From: Eubacteriales bacterium
Lineage (GTDB): Bacteria > Bacillota > Clostridia > Lachnospirales > Lachnospiraceae
DNA length: 64,000 nucleotides
Assembly: GCA_030536575.1 (NCBI GenBank)
Contig: JAUNPS010000020.1
Location: forward strand, 1 to 64,000
Direction: 5' to 3'
Every line of letters starts with the position of its first letter. Within the stretch, counting starts at the first letter, position 1. Shown in pieces: positions 9,112 to 17,823 of the stretch. A model generated the notes under the pieces. That model was not told where the DNA came from, did no database searches, and worked only from the letters and a program-made list of their open reading frames with translations. The position numbers and the translations under genes are program-made.

Positions 9112-10635
9112 TTACTGATCTGTGTCCAGTAAATGCATATAAATTCGAAGCAATAATCTGGTTTCTGCGGAATCGTAGTCTACGATCTCGCGGATTTTTT
9201 TTAATCTCGGAAGCAGAGAGCTGCGGTGGAGAAACATATCCTGGGCGGTTTCCGAGGCGTTGCATTCATGATCCAGATAAGACTTTAACGTATTCCAATA
9301 ATCCACGGAGCCTTTGTGCCGGCGGAGCTTTTCCAGCTCCGGGATCAGCAGATCCTCCGGATCGAAGGAACCGCAGCAGTTCTGCAGCATATAGTCCAGA
9401 AGATAATCCCGGAACGCATAAAACAGCCGTCCGGGATGCTTTGCTTTTCCGGTTTTGAGTGCACAGAGGGACTGCTGGTAGGCGGTGCGGAGCTTAAAAA
9501 TATCATGAAAGGGCAGGCTGCATCCTGCCTGAAAATTCATATCCTGCAGCATCGGCGTAAGCGTGGCAGAAAACGGTTCGGCGTCCCGGAAGTCGTCCGC
9601 CAGCGGAAGAATACAGACAAGATCCCCATCGTAAGAGAGGGCGGAGCATTCCGGCAGAAGCTGCTCCAGAGAGGAACAGAGGTATCCGGGCGGCAGCAGC
9701 TTATCGTGATTTGCGCTCTGAAGGGTGATACAGAGCCAATATTCGGGGAACGTCAAAGAATTCTGCGGGCCGGAAGCGATCTCCAGCGCCTGCATCAGCT
9801 CGCTCTTGCTTACCGGAAGGGATTCCAGAAGCTGCCGGAAAATCGACTTCAGCGTCACATAGTTTCTGCCGGGGCCTGCGGACTGCCGGACGAGGGCGGC
9901 GGTAATATATTCCGAAAACTTCTGAAACAGCAGGTAATCGCTTTTGCGGATGGGACGGCAGTCCTCCATGAGAGAACAGGTGCCGATGTATTCTTTATCC
10001 AGAAACAGGTTGACGCAGTAATTGTCCGTTCCGGCGTCCTTGTCTGTGAAGTGATAGGGCGCGTGGGAGGATGTCATTTTCCGGTAGTCGTTGTCAAACA
10101 AAACGCTTTTTCCGTGAGGAACATGGTCAAAGGAGCGGTTGATCTTACTCTCTTTTTTGCCGTTTACCGTGGTGGCTTCGCAGTAAGCCAGTATCCGGAG
10201 GCTGTAATCCGTAACGGCGATCCGGTTTTCAAAGATCGGAATGCTTACACGCAGCATTTCTTCGATATCGCAGCTGTGCTCTGCGATATCCTGCATTTTG
10301 GATTCCCACTGCAAAATGGTGTCATAAATCTTCTGCACTTCATTAAAAACATGAAGATAATCCGAAAAATTCCCGGCGAGGTAGAAAATTTCGGCGCAGC
10401 AGTTTCGGCGGATGCCGGAAGGGGCGGAGCCGAAGCAGATATAAAGGCAGGCAGTACGGAGGTCTTCAGGCAGCTCACTCCCGCGCAGGATATAAACGCC
10501 GCCCGGAACGGGAACGGTGCCTTTCATATAAAAAGCGGGGAGCAGAAGCGTCTGATCCTGGAGGGTTCTGCCGTATTCTGTGACCTGGAAGGATTCCGCC
10601 AGGATGTCTTTGATAATTTCCGAAGTAATATACAT
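9112..10635 (-). CDS. PucR/CdaR-type transcriptional regulator
   Basis: 507 residues. The C-terminal ~60 residues match the PucR helix-turn-helix (TLKSYLDHECNASETAQDMF, then a LHRSSLLPRLKKI recognition region). The upstream part resembles the GAF-like and GGDEF-derived sensory regions of the family. Relatives control purine, sugar-diacid or amino-acid catabolism and often lie beside their targets. It is transcribed away from the catabolic island at 10989 and has its own strong promoter (10691-10720). I infer that it regulates the island; the inducer is unknown. Confidence 0.85.
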   Translation of the reverse strand: MYITSEIIKDILAESFQVTEYGRTLQDQTLLLPAFYMKGTVPVPGGVYILRGSELPEDLRTACLYICFGSAPSGIRRNCCAEIFYLAGNFSDYLHVFNEVQKIYDTILQWESKMQDIAEHSCDIEEMLRVSIPIFENRIAVTDYSLRILAYCEATTVNGKKESKINRSFDHVPHGKSVLFDNDYRKMTSSHAPYHFTDKDAGTDNYCVNLFLDKEYIGTCSLMEDCRPIRKSDYLLFQKFSEYITAALVRQSAGPGRNYVTLKSIFRQLLESLPVSKSELMQALEIASGPQNSLTFPEYWLCITLQSANHDKLLPPGYLCSSLEQLLPECSALSYDGDLVCILPLADDFRDAEPFSATLTPMLQDMNFQAGCSLPFHDIFKLRTAYQQSLCALKTGKAKHPGRLFYAFRDYLLDYMLQNCCGSFDPEDLLIPELEKLRRHKGSVDYWNTLKSYLDHECNASETAQDMFLHRSSLLPRLKKIREIVDYDSAETRLLLRIYMHLLDTDQ

Positions 10636-10690
10636 AATGCCGTCTCTTTCTGCCCGCAGGCGGGAAATCTGGGATGTTTGTGCTGTCTTC

Positions 10691-10720
10691 AGTATAAATT
10701 TTATCGGATACGAATGTCAA
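10691..10720 (-). promoter_or_regulatory. Sigma-A promoter of the PucR-type regulator
   Basis: On the minus strand, TTGACA (10720-10715) is followed after 18 bases by TATACT (10696-10691). Both hexamers are near consensus and lie about 55 bases before the start codon at 10635. Confidence 0.7.
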
Positions 10721-10813
10721 TCTTTTTCTGATTTAAATAAAAAACAACGTTCTGAATAAAAACAAAAGAGAAAAATACGACAAATGACGAACAAAAAGAA
10801 AGAGTAAATATGG

Positions 10814-10893
10814 CATAATGCACAATTTAAATGTTTTTCGGATTTACCGGGGATTTTTTTCGGCAAAAGTCGAAAAAAACAGGGAAGATCCCT
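10814..10893 (+). promoter_or_regulatory. Divergent control region with two dyads upstream of the island
   Basis: The 353-base gap 10636-10988 contains no gene. Besides the minus-strand promoter it holds a possible plus-strand -10 CATAAT (10814-10819), a perfect 9-bp inverted repeat TTTTTTTCG (10854-10862) / CGAAAAAAA (10871-10879) with an 8-base spacer, and the small dyad AGGGA-AGA-TCCCT (10881-10893). Placed after the -10, the dyads could be operators for either neighbouring regulator or a leader hairpin. No clear -35 is seen for the plus strand, which suggests activator dependence. Confidence 0.45.
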
Positions 10894-10988
10894 ACAGGTT
10901 AGAGAATTTACGATTTGAGAAATGACTGATAAATTGAAGATACAGGATATTTTTGACAGGAAAAATAAAAAGCAGGAGGTATTTGTAT

Positions 10989-11981
10989 ATGGGAAACCTT
11001 TTTGAAGGAAGAGTGGCGGTCATCACCGGTTCCGGTCAGGGAATCGGCAAGGATCTTGCAAAGTATATGGCGTCAGAGGGCTGTAAGGTTGTCACGAACA
11101 ACCGCAAAAAAGGCTCCTCCATGCAGGCTCATGACGGCAAGATCGTGAAATTTACGCCGGAGGAGGAAGCAAACATTAAGAAGGTGATCGGCGACGCGGA
11201 TTCCGTAGCGGAGGAAATCATTGCGGCGGGCGGCGAGGCGATTCCCGTCTACGCGAATGTCTGTGTGAAAGAGGACTGTAAAAAGCTGATCGACGCGGCC
11301 GTGGAAAAATGGGGGCGCATTGATATCATCATCAACAATGCAGCGTCTACATGGACAGGAAACATCAAAGACATGACGCTGGAGGAGTGGGACGTCAACA
11401 TCCAGTCGAAACTGGACGCATCGTTTTATCTGATGCACTATGCGCTGCCTTATATGGTGAAGCAGCATTACGGAAGGATTTTGAACGTAGCGTCTTCCGC
11501 GTTTTACGGATTGGAAGGAATGGCGGCCTATTCGGCGGCATGCAGCGGCCTGTGGGCCTTTACCAAAGCGGCGGCGCAGGATCTGGCGAAGGACAACATC
11601 ACCGTAAACTGCTACACACCGCTCGCGGCAACCAGAAGCTGGTTTAATATGCTGGCGGAATACCGCATGGAGGGTATCCCAACGGAAGCGATCGAAGCCG
11701 GTTCCCCGGCGGGGATGAAGGTGACGCCCGAATACATGGTTCCGGCGATTGCCTACATGGCTTCGGAAGAATTTACAACGACCGGTATCATGATCAAGGT
11801 GGAGGCGGACGGTTCTCTGGCGATTTATTCAGAACCGCAGGAGCTGAACCCATGTCGGAAGGATTGTCTGAAGGAGGGGGCGTGGACGGTGGACGAGCTG
11901 CGCGACGTATTCCCGAATCAGCTTCTCAAGGACATTACCATCCGCAAGAGCACGCTGGCTGTCACGAAGTCGGAATATTAG
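10989..11981 (+). CDS. Short-chain dehydrogenase/reductase lacking the catalytic lysine
   Basis: 330 residues with a Rossmann fold. The cofactor motif TGSGQGIG is near residue 15 and NNAAS near 118. The catalytic Ser is in NVASS and the catalytic Tyr is Y181. The YxxxK lysine is missing: the sequence reads Y181-S-A-A-C185. A lysine (SKLDASF) appears where family members usually carry the Asn of the catalytic tetrad. There is an insertion of about 25 residues after beta-2. ATG 10989 follows AGGAGG; an upstream in-frame start at 10953 lacks a ribosome site. It is the first gene of the island operon. It may be a diverged oxidoreductase with altered proton relay or a non-redox SDR. Substrate unknown. 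Confidence 0.85.
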   Translation: MGNLFEGRVAVITGSGQGIGKDLAKYMASEGCKVVTNNRKKGSSMQAHDGKIVKFTPEEEANIKKVIGDADSVAEEIIAAGGEAIPVYANVCVKEDCKKLIDAAVEKWGRIDIIINNAASTWTGNIKDMTLEEWDVNIQSKLDASFYLMHYALPYMVKQHYGRILNVASSAFYGLEGMAAYSAACSGLWAFTKAAAQDLAKDNITVNCYTPLAATRSWFNMLAEYRMEGIPTEAIEAGSPAGMKVTPEYMVPAIAYMASEEFTTTGIMIKVEADGSLAIYSEPQELNPCRKDCLKEGAWTVDELRDVFPNQLLKDITIRKSTLAVTKSEY

Positions 11982-11990
11982 GAGGCAGCT

Positions 11991-12983
11991 ATGAGTAAAG
12001 TGATTCGGACTGTCCGGGGAGAGATTTCCCCGGAAAATATGGCGCTGCTGCGCTCCGGCACCGGGCTGTTTTCGGACGACTGTCACACGGCAGACGATGT
12101 CGAGTGGCTGACGAGAGAGTTATGTTATTTTAAGAACGCTGTCGGCGGCAATGCGGTTGTGGACGCGTCTCCCATCGGCATGCGCGGCAATGTGGAGCTG
12201 ATCCGTCAGGCATCCGAGGCGGCGGACGTCCATGTGGTGGTGGCGACCGGATTTTACTACGAGATGGGAAGGCAGGAGAACCTGCGCAGCCTCACCGAGC
12301 AGCAGGTCTATGACATCTGCAAAAGAGAAGTGGAAGAAGGGATTGACGATACCGGCATCTATCCGGGGTTCTTAAAATGCGGGATGAGCTCTGCAGGGCC
12401 CGGTTCTGAAATACCGGAATGTGAACAGGCAGCGCTGCGTGCACTGGCAAAGCTGGCGAAAGAGACGGGGCTTTCCCTGCATGTCCATACGGCTGTGCCG
12501 ATGACAGCCGAGCAGGTTCTTTATACGGCGGATGTCTGTCTGAAAGAAATCGGATTGTCTCCCGACCGGCTTTACATGATGCATCTGGATCAGTATCTGC
12601 GCGTGCCGCTGGACATTGACCAGTACATCAGAGACTTCAGCCAGACACGTACTGTGGATATCGAGCTTCCGTGCAGGCTGCTGGAGCGCGGCTGTACAAT
12701 TGGTTTTGATTCCTGGGATTCGCTGGTCTCTATACTTCCGGACAATTTTGACCGGCTGAAAGCACTCGTGGAGCTGCTCCGCAGGGGATACGCGGATCAG
12801 ATCGTACTGGGACACGACATCACAGATAAATCGCACAGTGCTTCCTGCGGCTACACCGGCTTTACCGGTTTTATGATGAATGGACTTTCGAAACTGTATG
12901 CGATGCCGGATCTGGTAAAGCCGGAGGACATTCACAAACTCGTATATGAAAACCCGGCAAGGCTGCTGGCGTTCGAAAAATGA
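11991..12983 (+). CDS. Phosphotriesterase-family protein with degenerate metal site
   Basis: 330-residue TIM-barrel protein of the phosphotriesterase/PTE-like lactonase family, which hydrolyses esters or lactones through a binuclear metal centre. The lysine that is carbamylated in the family (K129), the strand-5 histidine (H164 or H166), the strand-6 histidine (H198, MHLDQ) and the strand-8 Asp (D276) are all present. The strand-1 HxH motif, usually HEHL, is replaced by G23-T24-G25. At most a single metal ion could bind, or the chemistry differs. It starts ten bases after the dehydrogenase with AGGAGG and is clearly in the operon. Confidence 0.82.
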   Translation: MSKVIRTVRGEISPENMALLRSGTGLFSDDCHTADDVEWLTRELCYFKNAVGGNAVVDASPIGMRGNVELIRQASEAADVHVVVATGFYYEMGRQENLRSLTEQQVYDICKREVEEGIDDTGIYPGFLKCGMSSAGPGSEIPECEQAALRALAKLAKETGLSLHVHTAVPMTAEQVLYTADVCLKEIGLSPDRLYMMHLDQYLRVPLDIDQYIRDFSQTRTVDIELPCRLLERGCTIGFDSWDSLVSILPDNFDRLKALVELLRRGYADQIVLGHDITDKSHSASCGYTGFTGFMMNGLSKLYAMPDLVKPEDIHKLVYENPARLLAFEK

Positions 12984-13002
12984 AAAGAGGAGGAAATAGA
13001 AC

Positions 13003-14334
13003 ATGGCAAGGAAAGTAAAAGAAGCCACCAAATGCTATCCGTATAATGTATCGGATGTGAATCTGCGGGATGCGGACAGCAACATGCGGTTATACCGCGG
13101 CATGGGGACGCCCTGGGGAGCGATCAAAGGCTTTCAGGAGACTTACGACTTTACCAGCCGTCTCGGCGCGGCCTTCTGTGTGGCGACCATGCACACGATG
13201 CGGATCGTGATCCCCGACTATGACCGGCTGCAAACGCTGCTCTCGGACAACTGGGGACGCACGATGGATTATATCTGGAGCCCGGCTGCGGGACAGATCG
13301 AGCCGTTTGAAGACCGCTTCGATATCCCGCCGTTTCTGAAGAACGGGCAGATCCGCGCTGCGGTTTATGCGGATAAGGGCGACACGATGAACATGATCTC
13401 CGGAAAAATCTGGTATACGACAAACGACCGTTTTGAAAAGGAAATCCATCGCTGTGATTATGATATTGCCGGGCCGGAGGCCTGCGACCTTTCCCTGGGC
13501 GGCGGCTGCCATTTCTGCTACGGGCTGGCGGGCTGTCCCTTAAATGCCATGGACCCGGAGCGGATCGGAAACGGGGACGACTACTGCGTGGCGATCCAGG
13601 AGACAAAGCGGAAATACGGAAAGCATCCGAACACCAACGAGAACGATGAATTTGACGAAACGCACAGAGAATGGGCGGTTTACGGTCCGGCGGCAGCTGA
13701 GACGAGAAAAAAGCCATGGCCGAAGAAGCCGTATCCGGAATTTATTGACACCGGATATTTTGAGTCGCCGACAGGCGCCAGATGGACCGCCGGAGAGCTG
13801 TATCAGGACAACGTAAACGGCTTTGCGATCGCCTACGCTTACAATGCCATCGATCTGTACCGCAGCGTATTTTCAGCGGAAGAAAAGAAGCTGTGGGATC
13901 TGGTAACGCCGTCGCTGTTTGAGGCATGCGGAAAGTTTGAGTTCGTGGATTTTAACACCAGAAAAGCAACGAGAGACTGGATGAACGTTCCTGGAGACGT
14001 GGAGGACGGACGCGTGATGGGCGCATGGATTTCCCTGTGCTTCCAGTCAAGAAATGTAGATTGTACCTTTAAAAAGTTTGAAGAGGATGAAACCATCATT
14101 GAGGGCGACCTGATCCAGTGGGATATGCTCGGCATGTACCCGGAGCTGAACGGGCTGTATAAGCATATCTTTAACGGGAACGTAAAAACGCTGGTGGGCG
14201 CACAGTGGACCGTAGACATGGAAGAGGACTTTGAAAACAAGAAGATCCGTTACATCATCCACAAGGTTCCGATCGGCGCAAGAAAGCAGAAACCACATCT
14301 TGGCATCGACAATTTTGAGGACGCGCAGAACTAG
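13003..14334 (+). CDS. Uncharacterised ~440-residue protein X1, paired with GcvT-like protein
   Basis: 443 residues with no signal peptide or membrane segment; I do not recognise a named family. It is a paralogue of the protein at 15396: both share RGM..PW..IK.F.ETY.F near the N terminus, IWY.TND..EKEIH.C, the block DI.GPEACD.S.GG, a GD.YC segment before RKYGKHPN, and a C-terminal DW..VP..V.DGRV.G. The C..GPEAC...GD.YC arrangement recalls the cysteine-containing core of ATC-hydrolase and V4R ligand-binding domains, and the C-terminal half may be a second degenerate copy; this is inference. Extra cysteines (CHFCYGLAGC) could hold a metal. Each paralogue is followed by a GcvT-like gene, so the pairs probably act together. 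Confidence 0.75.
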   Translation: MARKVKEATKCYPYNVSDVNLRDADSNMRLYRGMGTPWGAIKGFQETYDFTSRLGAAFCVATMHTMRIVIPDYDRLQTLLSDNWGRTMDYIWSPAAGQIEPFEDRFDIPPFLKNGQIRAAVYADKGDTMNMISGKIWYTTNDRFEKEIHRCDYDIAGPEACDLSLGGGCHFCYGLAGCPLNAMDPERIGNGDDYCVAIQETKRKYGKHPNTNENDEFDETHREWAVYGPAAAETRKKPWPKKPYPEFIDTGYFESPTGARWTAGELYQDNVNGFAIAYAYNAIDLYRSVFSAEEKKLWDLVTPSLFEACGKFEFVDFNTRKATRDWMNVPGDVEDGRVMGAWISLCFQSRNVDCTFKKFEEDETIIEGDLIQWDMLGMYPELNGLYKHIFNGNVKTLVGAQWTVDMEEDFENKKIRYIIHKVPIGARKQKPHLGIDNFEDAQN

Positions 14335-14353
14335 GGAGAAGGGGGTACAGGAT

Positions 14354-15367
14354 ATGTTATTGATCAATACCGATGAGCGCTGCAGGGCGCAGCACGAAGC
14401 AGTCCGCAATACGGCAGGCTGGTATTATTTTACCCATCATCTGATCGAGGTCACGGGAACGGATGCATGCAGGCTCCTTGACCGGGTTTATGTTTCCAAC
14501 ATTGCAAAGCTGGCGCCAACCCGCGGACGTTACACTATGATGCTGACGGAGGACGGGATTCCGCAGGATGACTGCGTGATCTTCTGTCTGGAGGAAAACC
14601 GATACTGGATATCGAACCTTCATCCGCCAAGGACGCTGCGCGAGCTTGAAGAGCACAGTGAAGGGCTGGATGTGTCTTTCCGGAAGATCACAAAAGAAGT
14701 GGATATGTATGCGGTGCAGGGGCCGAACGCCTGCGCGATGGTGGAATCGCTGGCGGACAAAAACCCTTCCGCGCAAAAGCGTTTTCAGATCGTGGACAAC
14801 CGCATCGGGGATTTGGAGGTAAAGATCGCAAAGGGCGGCTATACAGGAGAAGCCGGGTATGAAATCTATATCAAACCGTCAGAGTGCGAAAAGCTGGAAA
14901 CAATCCTGGCGGAGGCAGCCCCGAAATTTGACGCTGTGAAGGTAGACGAGTTTGACGTTATGGCGTATACGCTGGCAACGGAAGCGGGACTGTACCTGGT
15001 GACGGACATCGACGAGGCCGATCCGTTTGTGAGCGGCCTGGAGTGGATGATCGACTGGTCGAAGGAAGATTTTCTCGGAAAAGCAGCCGTATCAAAGGCA
15101 AAAGAGGAGCCGCGCACGAAAGAGCTGATCGGATTTACCATCGACAAGCCGTTCGTAAAGGCGCACGGAGGGCCTTACGGCGCACAGATCGCGAAAAATG
15201 GAGAGGTGCTTGGTCACTGTACGAAATTTACGTATGGATTTACCGTGGGAAAATGGATCGGGTTCGCGCTGGTAAAAGCAGGGAAGGTAAAGACGGGCGA
15301 CCAGATTCTGGTGGACTATGAAGACGCAGTTGTGACAGAAAGACCGTTCTATAAAAAAACAAACTAA
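14354..15367 (+). CDS. GcvT-like tetrahydrofolate-binding protein 1
   Basis: 337 residues of the aminomethyltransferase fold. Hallmarks are RGRYTMMLTEDG near 60, QDDCVIF with the family's key Asp near 72, GYTGEAGYEIYI near 170, and a C-terminal beta barrel. Relatives include GcvT, DMSP demethylase DmdA and the aromatic O-demethylases LigM/DesA, all of which use tetrahydrofolate as methyl or methylene acceptor. No other glycine-cleavage genes are in the window, so a role in glycine cleavage is unlikely. ATG 14354 follows GAAGGGGG; upstream in-frame extension overlaps X1 and is not supported. Inferred role: folate-dependent methyl transfer with X1. Confidence 0.87.
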   Translation: MLLINTDERCRAQHEAVRNTAGWYYFTHHLIEVTGTDACRLLDRVYVSNIAKLAPTRGRYTMMLTEDGIPQDDCVIFCLEENRYWISNLHPPRTLRELEEHSEGLDVSFRKITKEVDMYAVQGPNACAMVESLADKNPSAQKRFQIVDNRIGDLEVKIAKGGYTGEAGYEIYIKPSECEKLETILAEAAPKFDAVKVDEFDVMAYTLATEAGLYLVTDIDEADPFVSGLEWMIDWSKEDFLGKAAVSKAKEEPRTKELIGFTIDKPFVKAHGGPYGAQIAKNGEVLGHCTKFTYGFTVGKWIGFALVKAGKVKTGDQILVDYEDAVVTERPFYKKTN

Positions 15368-15395
15368 AAGAGCTGTTCAAAGGAGGACACACAAA

Positions 15396-16697
15396 ATGAA
15401 AGAAGTAGAAAAAATGATACCGGAAAATATTTCGGATCTCGGAATGATCGATGAGGACAGTGGGCTTCGGCAGTTCAGAGGGATGATGAGTCCATGGGAT
15501 AAGATCAAATCTTTCAAGGAGACGTATCTTTTTCTGACGCGTCATGCAGGCCTGTATGGCGTGTGCTATATCAATGCACTGAAAATCATTGAGCCGGATT
15601 ACGAGAAAAGAACGAGCGCTATGTCAGAGTGCTGGGGACAGAGTATCAAGTACATGTGGAGCCCGGAGAGCGGACTGAATATGAAAGAGAATTTCAGGGA
15701 AAAACAGTCCATTCCGCCTTTTATTAAAGATGGAATATACTTTTCCGCCTGTTTTGCAGACCAGGGAGATGAGTTCATGGCGATGCCGGGCTATATCTGG
15801 TATGCGACAAATGATTATGTAGAGAAAGAAATCCATCACTGTCCGTTTGATATCATCGGACCGGAAGCCTGTGACGTATCGATTGGCGGCGCGCAGAATT
15901 TTACGCAGTGTGCCTGCGGAGTGCCAATGAAAAACTATGAATCCGAACGAATGGGCTGCGGCGATCCGTACTGTCATGTCATTTTTGATACGGAACGAAA
16001 ATACGGAAAGCATCCGAACGCAGACGGACATGACTGGGAAAAATGGGGGCCTGCACCCCAGGGAATGCGGGAAAAGGGCGCACCGAGAAAAGAGGAATGT
16101 GAATTCCTGACAACCGGCGAGTATATGTCGCCTTTGGGACAGCGCTGGACAGTGGGAGAAATGTATAAAGAGTGCGTAGGGTGGCCGCTGGCCTATTCTA
16201 CCAATGCGGTTCAGGCAATGCGTGTACTGGTAAAGCCGGAGGATATGGAGCGGGCATATCAGATCGTCGATGTGATTTTTGATACTGCCGGAAAATCGCT
16301 GTTCGGCGATACAAACCTCAGAAAAGAAGCAAGAGAGTGGATGGGAGTGCCGGAATCCGTAGATGACGGACGCGTGTTGGGCGGCTATATCAGTATGATC
16401 TATCAGGCACGCTGCCTGGACTGGCGTTTTGTGGAATTCTCAGAAGAGCGTACCGTGATCGAATGTGACCGTTTTGGCCTGGAAATGATGGGACAGCATC
16501 CGGAGTTTGTGAGAGCTTATGAGGCATATTTTAATGGGATGGCGAAGACGCTTGTAAATTGTCAGTGGGTCGTAAAAGAGGACAAAACCGCTCCGAAGGA
16601 TCGGGTACGATTTAACATTGAAAAAGGCTTGTACGGTTTCCGCCGCCAGAAACCGGGCTATCAGTTTGAGAAGGAGGGCGAAAAAAATGATCAGTAA
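15396..16697 (+). CDS. Uncharacterised ~430-residue protein X2, paralogue of X1
   Basis: 433 residues, the same architecture as the protein at 13003 and similar over nearly its full length. The conserved core HHCPFDIIGPEACDVSIGG and CGDPYCHVIFDTERKYG are present, but the CHFC cluster of X1 is replaced by QNFTQCACG, so the cysteine set partly differs. No membrane or export signal. It overlaps the following GcvT-like gene by 11 bases, which supports coupled translation and a physical partnership. The X-GcvT pair looks duplicated as a unit, with divergence suggesting two different substrates or two successive positions on one substrate. Confidence 0.75.
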   Translation: MKEVEKMIPENISDLGMIDEDSGLRQFRGMMSPWDKIKSFKETYLFLTRHAGLYGVCYINALKIIEPDYEKRTSAMSECWGQSIKYMWSPESGLNMKENFREKQSIPPFIKDGIYFSACFADQGDEFMAMPGYIWYATNDYVEKEIHHCPFDIIGPEACDVSIGGAQNFTQCACGVPMKNYESERMGCGDPYCHVIFDTERKYGKHPNADGHDWEKWGPAPQGMREKGAPRKEECEFLTTGEYMSPLGQRWTVGEMYKECVGWPLAYSTNAVQAMRVLVKPEDMERAYQIVDVIFDTAGKSLFGDTNLRKEAREWMGVPESVDDGRVLGGYISMIYQARCLDWRFVEFSEERTVIECDRFGLEMMGQHPEFVRAYEAYFNGMAKTLVNCQWVVKEDKTAPKDRVRFNIEKGLYGFRRQKPGYQFEKEGEKNDQ

Positions 16698-17685
16698 AGA
16701 CCAGAGCGTAAGAGAACAGCACCTTGCAGTCCGTAATTGTGGTGGATGGTATGATTTTACCCACCGCCTTTTGGAAATCGAAGGGGAGGATGTGACGGCA
16801 TTTCTTGATTGGATCTTTGCCGGTGCAGTTGCTCGTGTAAAGGTGGGCGGAGCGAAATATACCGTTATGTTAGATGCTTCTGCCAGGATTCGGGATGATG
16901 TGATCATCTTTCGTTTAGAGGAGCAGAAATACTGGATTTCTACGCTGTATATGCGGGATCTTATCAAATGGCTGGACGGGCATAAGGGAACTTATCGGGT
17001 TTCCTATCGAGATGTTACGAAGGACTGGCAGATGTATTCCGTTCAGGGGCCGAAAGCCAGAGAACTTGTCAATGCAGTGGCAGAGCAGCCGGTGGATGAG
17101 CTGAAATTTTTCCATATTGCGGACAATCAGATGGACGGAGCGCCGATAAAAGTAGCAAGAAGCGGTTATACAGGCGAAAAGGTCGGATACGAGATCTATG
17201 TATCTCCGGCAGACGAACAACGGCTGACCGAAAAACTGGAAGCAGAGGGAACAAAGCTGGGCCTGATCCATGTGACAGAAGTGGATGTGATGGCTATGAC
17301 GCTGGCCTGTGAAAAGGGCTTTGTGCTGATGATGGATCTCTGGAGGACGAATCCGCTGGAGGTTGGATTTGAAAAATCCATTGCCTGGGACACAGAGTTT
17401 ATCGGGAAGGCGGCCCTGGAGCGGATTCGCGAGGAAGGCCCGAAGAGGGAGCTGCTTGGAATTACCGTGGATGATCTCGATGCACGGATTTATGGAGGGC
17501 CTCATGGGGCAACGGTCATGCTGGACGGAAACGTAATCGGCAAAACGACGAAATATACGTTCAGTCCGATTTTGAATAAGAGCATTGGTTACGTTCTTGT
17601 GGACAAAGGACTTGTCAAAGTGGGAGATACGGTGGAGATTAACGGGGTGAAAGCCGTAATCTCGGAACGCAGATTCCTTCCGTAA
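16687..17685 (+). CDS. GcvT-like tetrahydrofolate-binding protein 2
   Basis: 332 residues, the same fold as the protein at 14354. The N-terminal segment REQHLAVRNCGGWYDFTHRL parallels that of copy 1. GGAKYTVMLDASARIRDDVIIF keeps the acidic residue region, and SGYTGEKVGYEIYV is the family motif with one extra residue. The C-terminal domain has YGGPHGATV and RFLP at the end. ATG 16687 lies inside the end of X2 and has GGAGGG upstream. A strong terminator follows at 17693. Folate-dependent methyl or one-carbon transfer is inferred from family membership; the substrate is unknown. Confidence 0.87.
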   Translation: MISKDQSVREQHLAVRNCGGWYDFTHRLLEIEGEDVTAFLDWIFAGAVARVKVGGAKYTVMLDASARIRDDVIIFRLEEQKYWISTLYMRDLIKWLDGHKGTYRVSYRDVTKDWQMYSVQGPKARELVNAVAEQPVDELKFFHIADNQMDGAPIKVARSGYTGEKVGYEIYVSPADEQRLTEKLEAEGTKLGLIHVTEVDVMAMTLACEKGFVLMMDLWRTNPLEVGFEKSIAWDTEFIGKAALERIREEGPKRELLGITVDDLDARIYGGPHGATVMLDGNVIGKTTKYTFSPILNKSIGYVLVDKGLVKVGDTVEINGVKAVISERRFLP

Positions 17686-17692
17686 GGATGTT

Positions 17693-17728
17693 ACGGCAGT
17701 TGGAGTAGACTTCAACTGCCGTTTTTTT
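17693..17728 (+). terminator. Intrinsic terminator of the island's first operon
   Basis: ACGGCAGTTG (17693-17702) pairs perfectly with CAACTGCCGT (17713-17722), with a ten-base loop and seven T. It separates the operon 10989-17685 from the two genes that follow. Confidence 0.92.
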
Positions 17729-17823
17729 GTGCAGCGCGAAAAATACATAAAATTGAGTATTTCGTTTTCCTGCGGAAAAAGATAAGATCATTTTACAAGA
17801 AACAATACCTGGAGGTGGTAAAA

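Noticed and set aside
9316-10731. Open frame of 471 codons on the plus strand opposite the PucR-type gene
   Set aside because: No recognisable motifs and it overlaps the regulator promoter; the minus-strand frame has a clear helix-turn-helix.
14354-17685. Glycine cleavage system
   Set aside because: Both GcvT-like proteins are diverged and no gcvH or gcvP gene is present; partner genes are unrelated.
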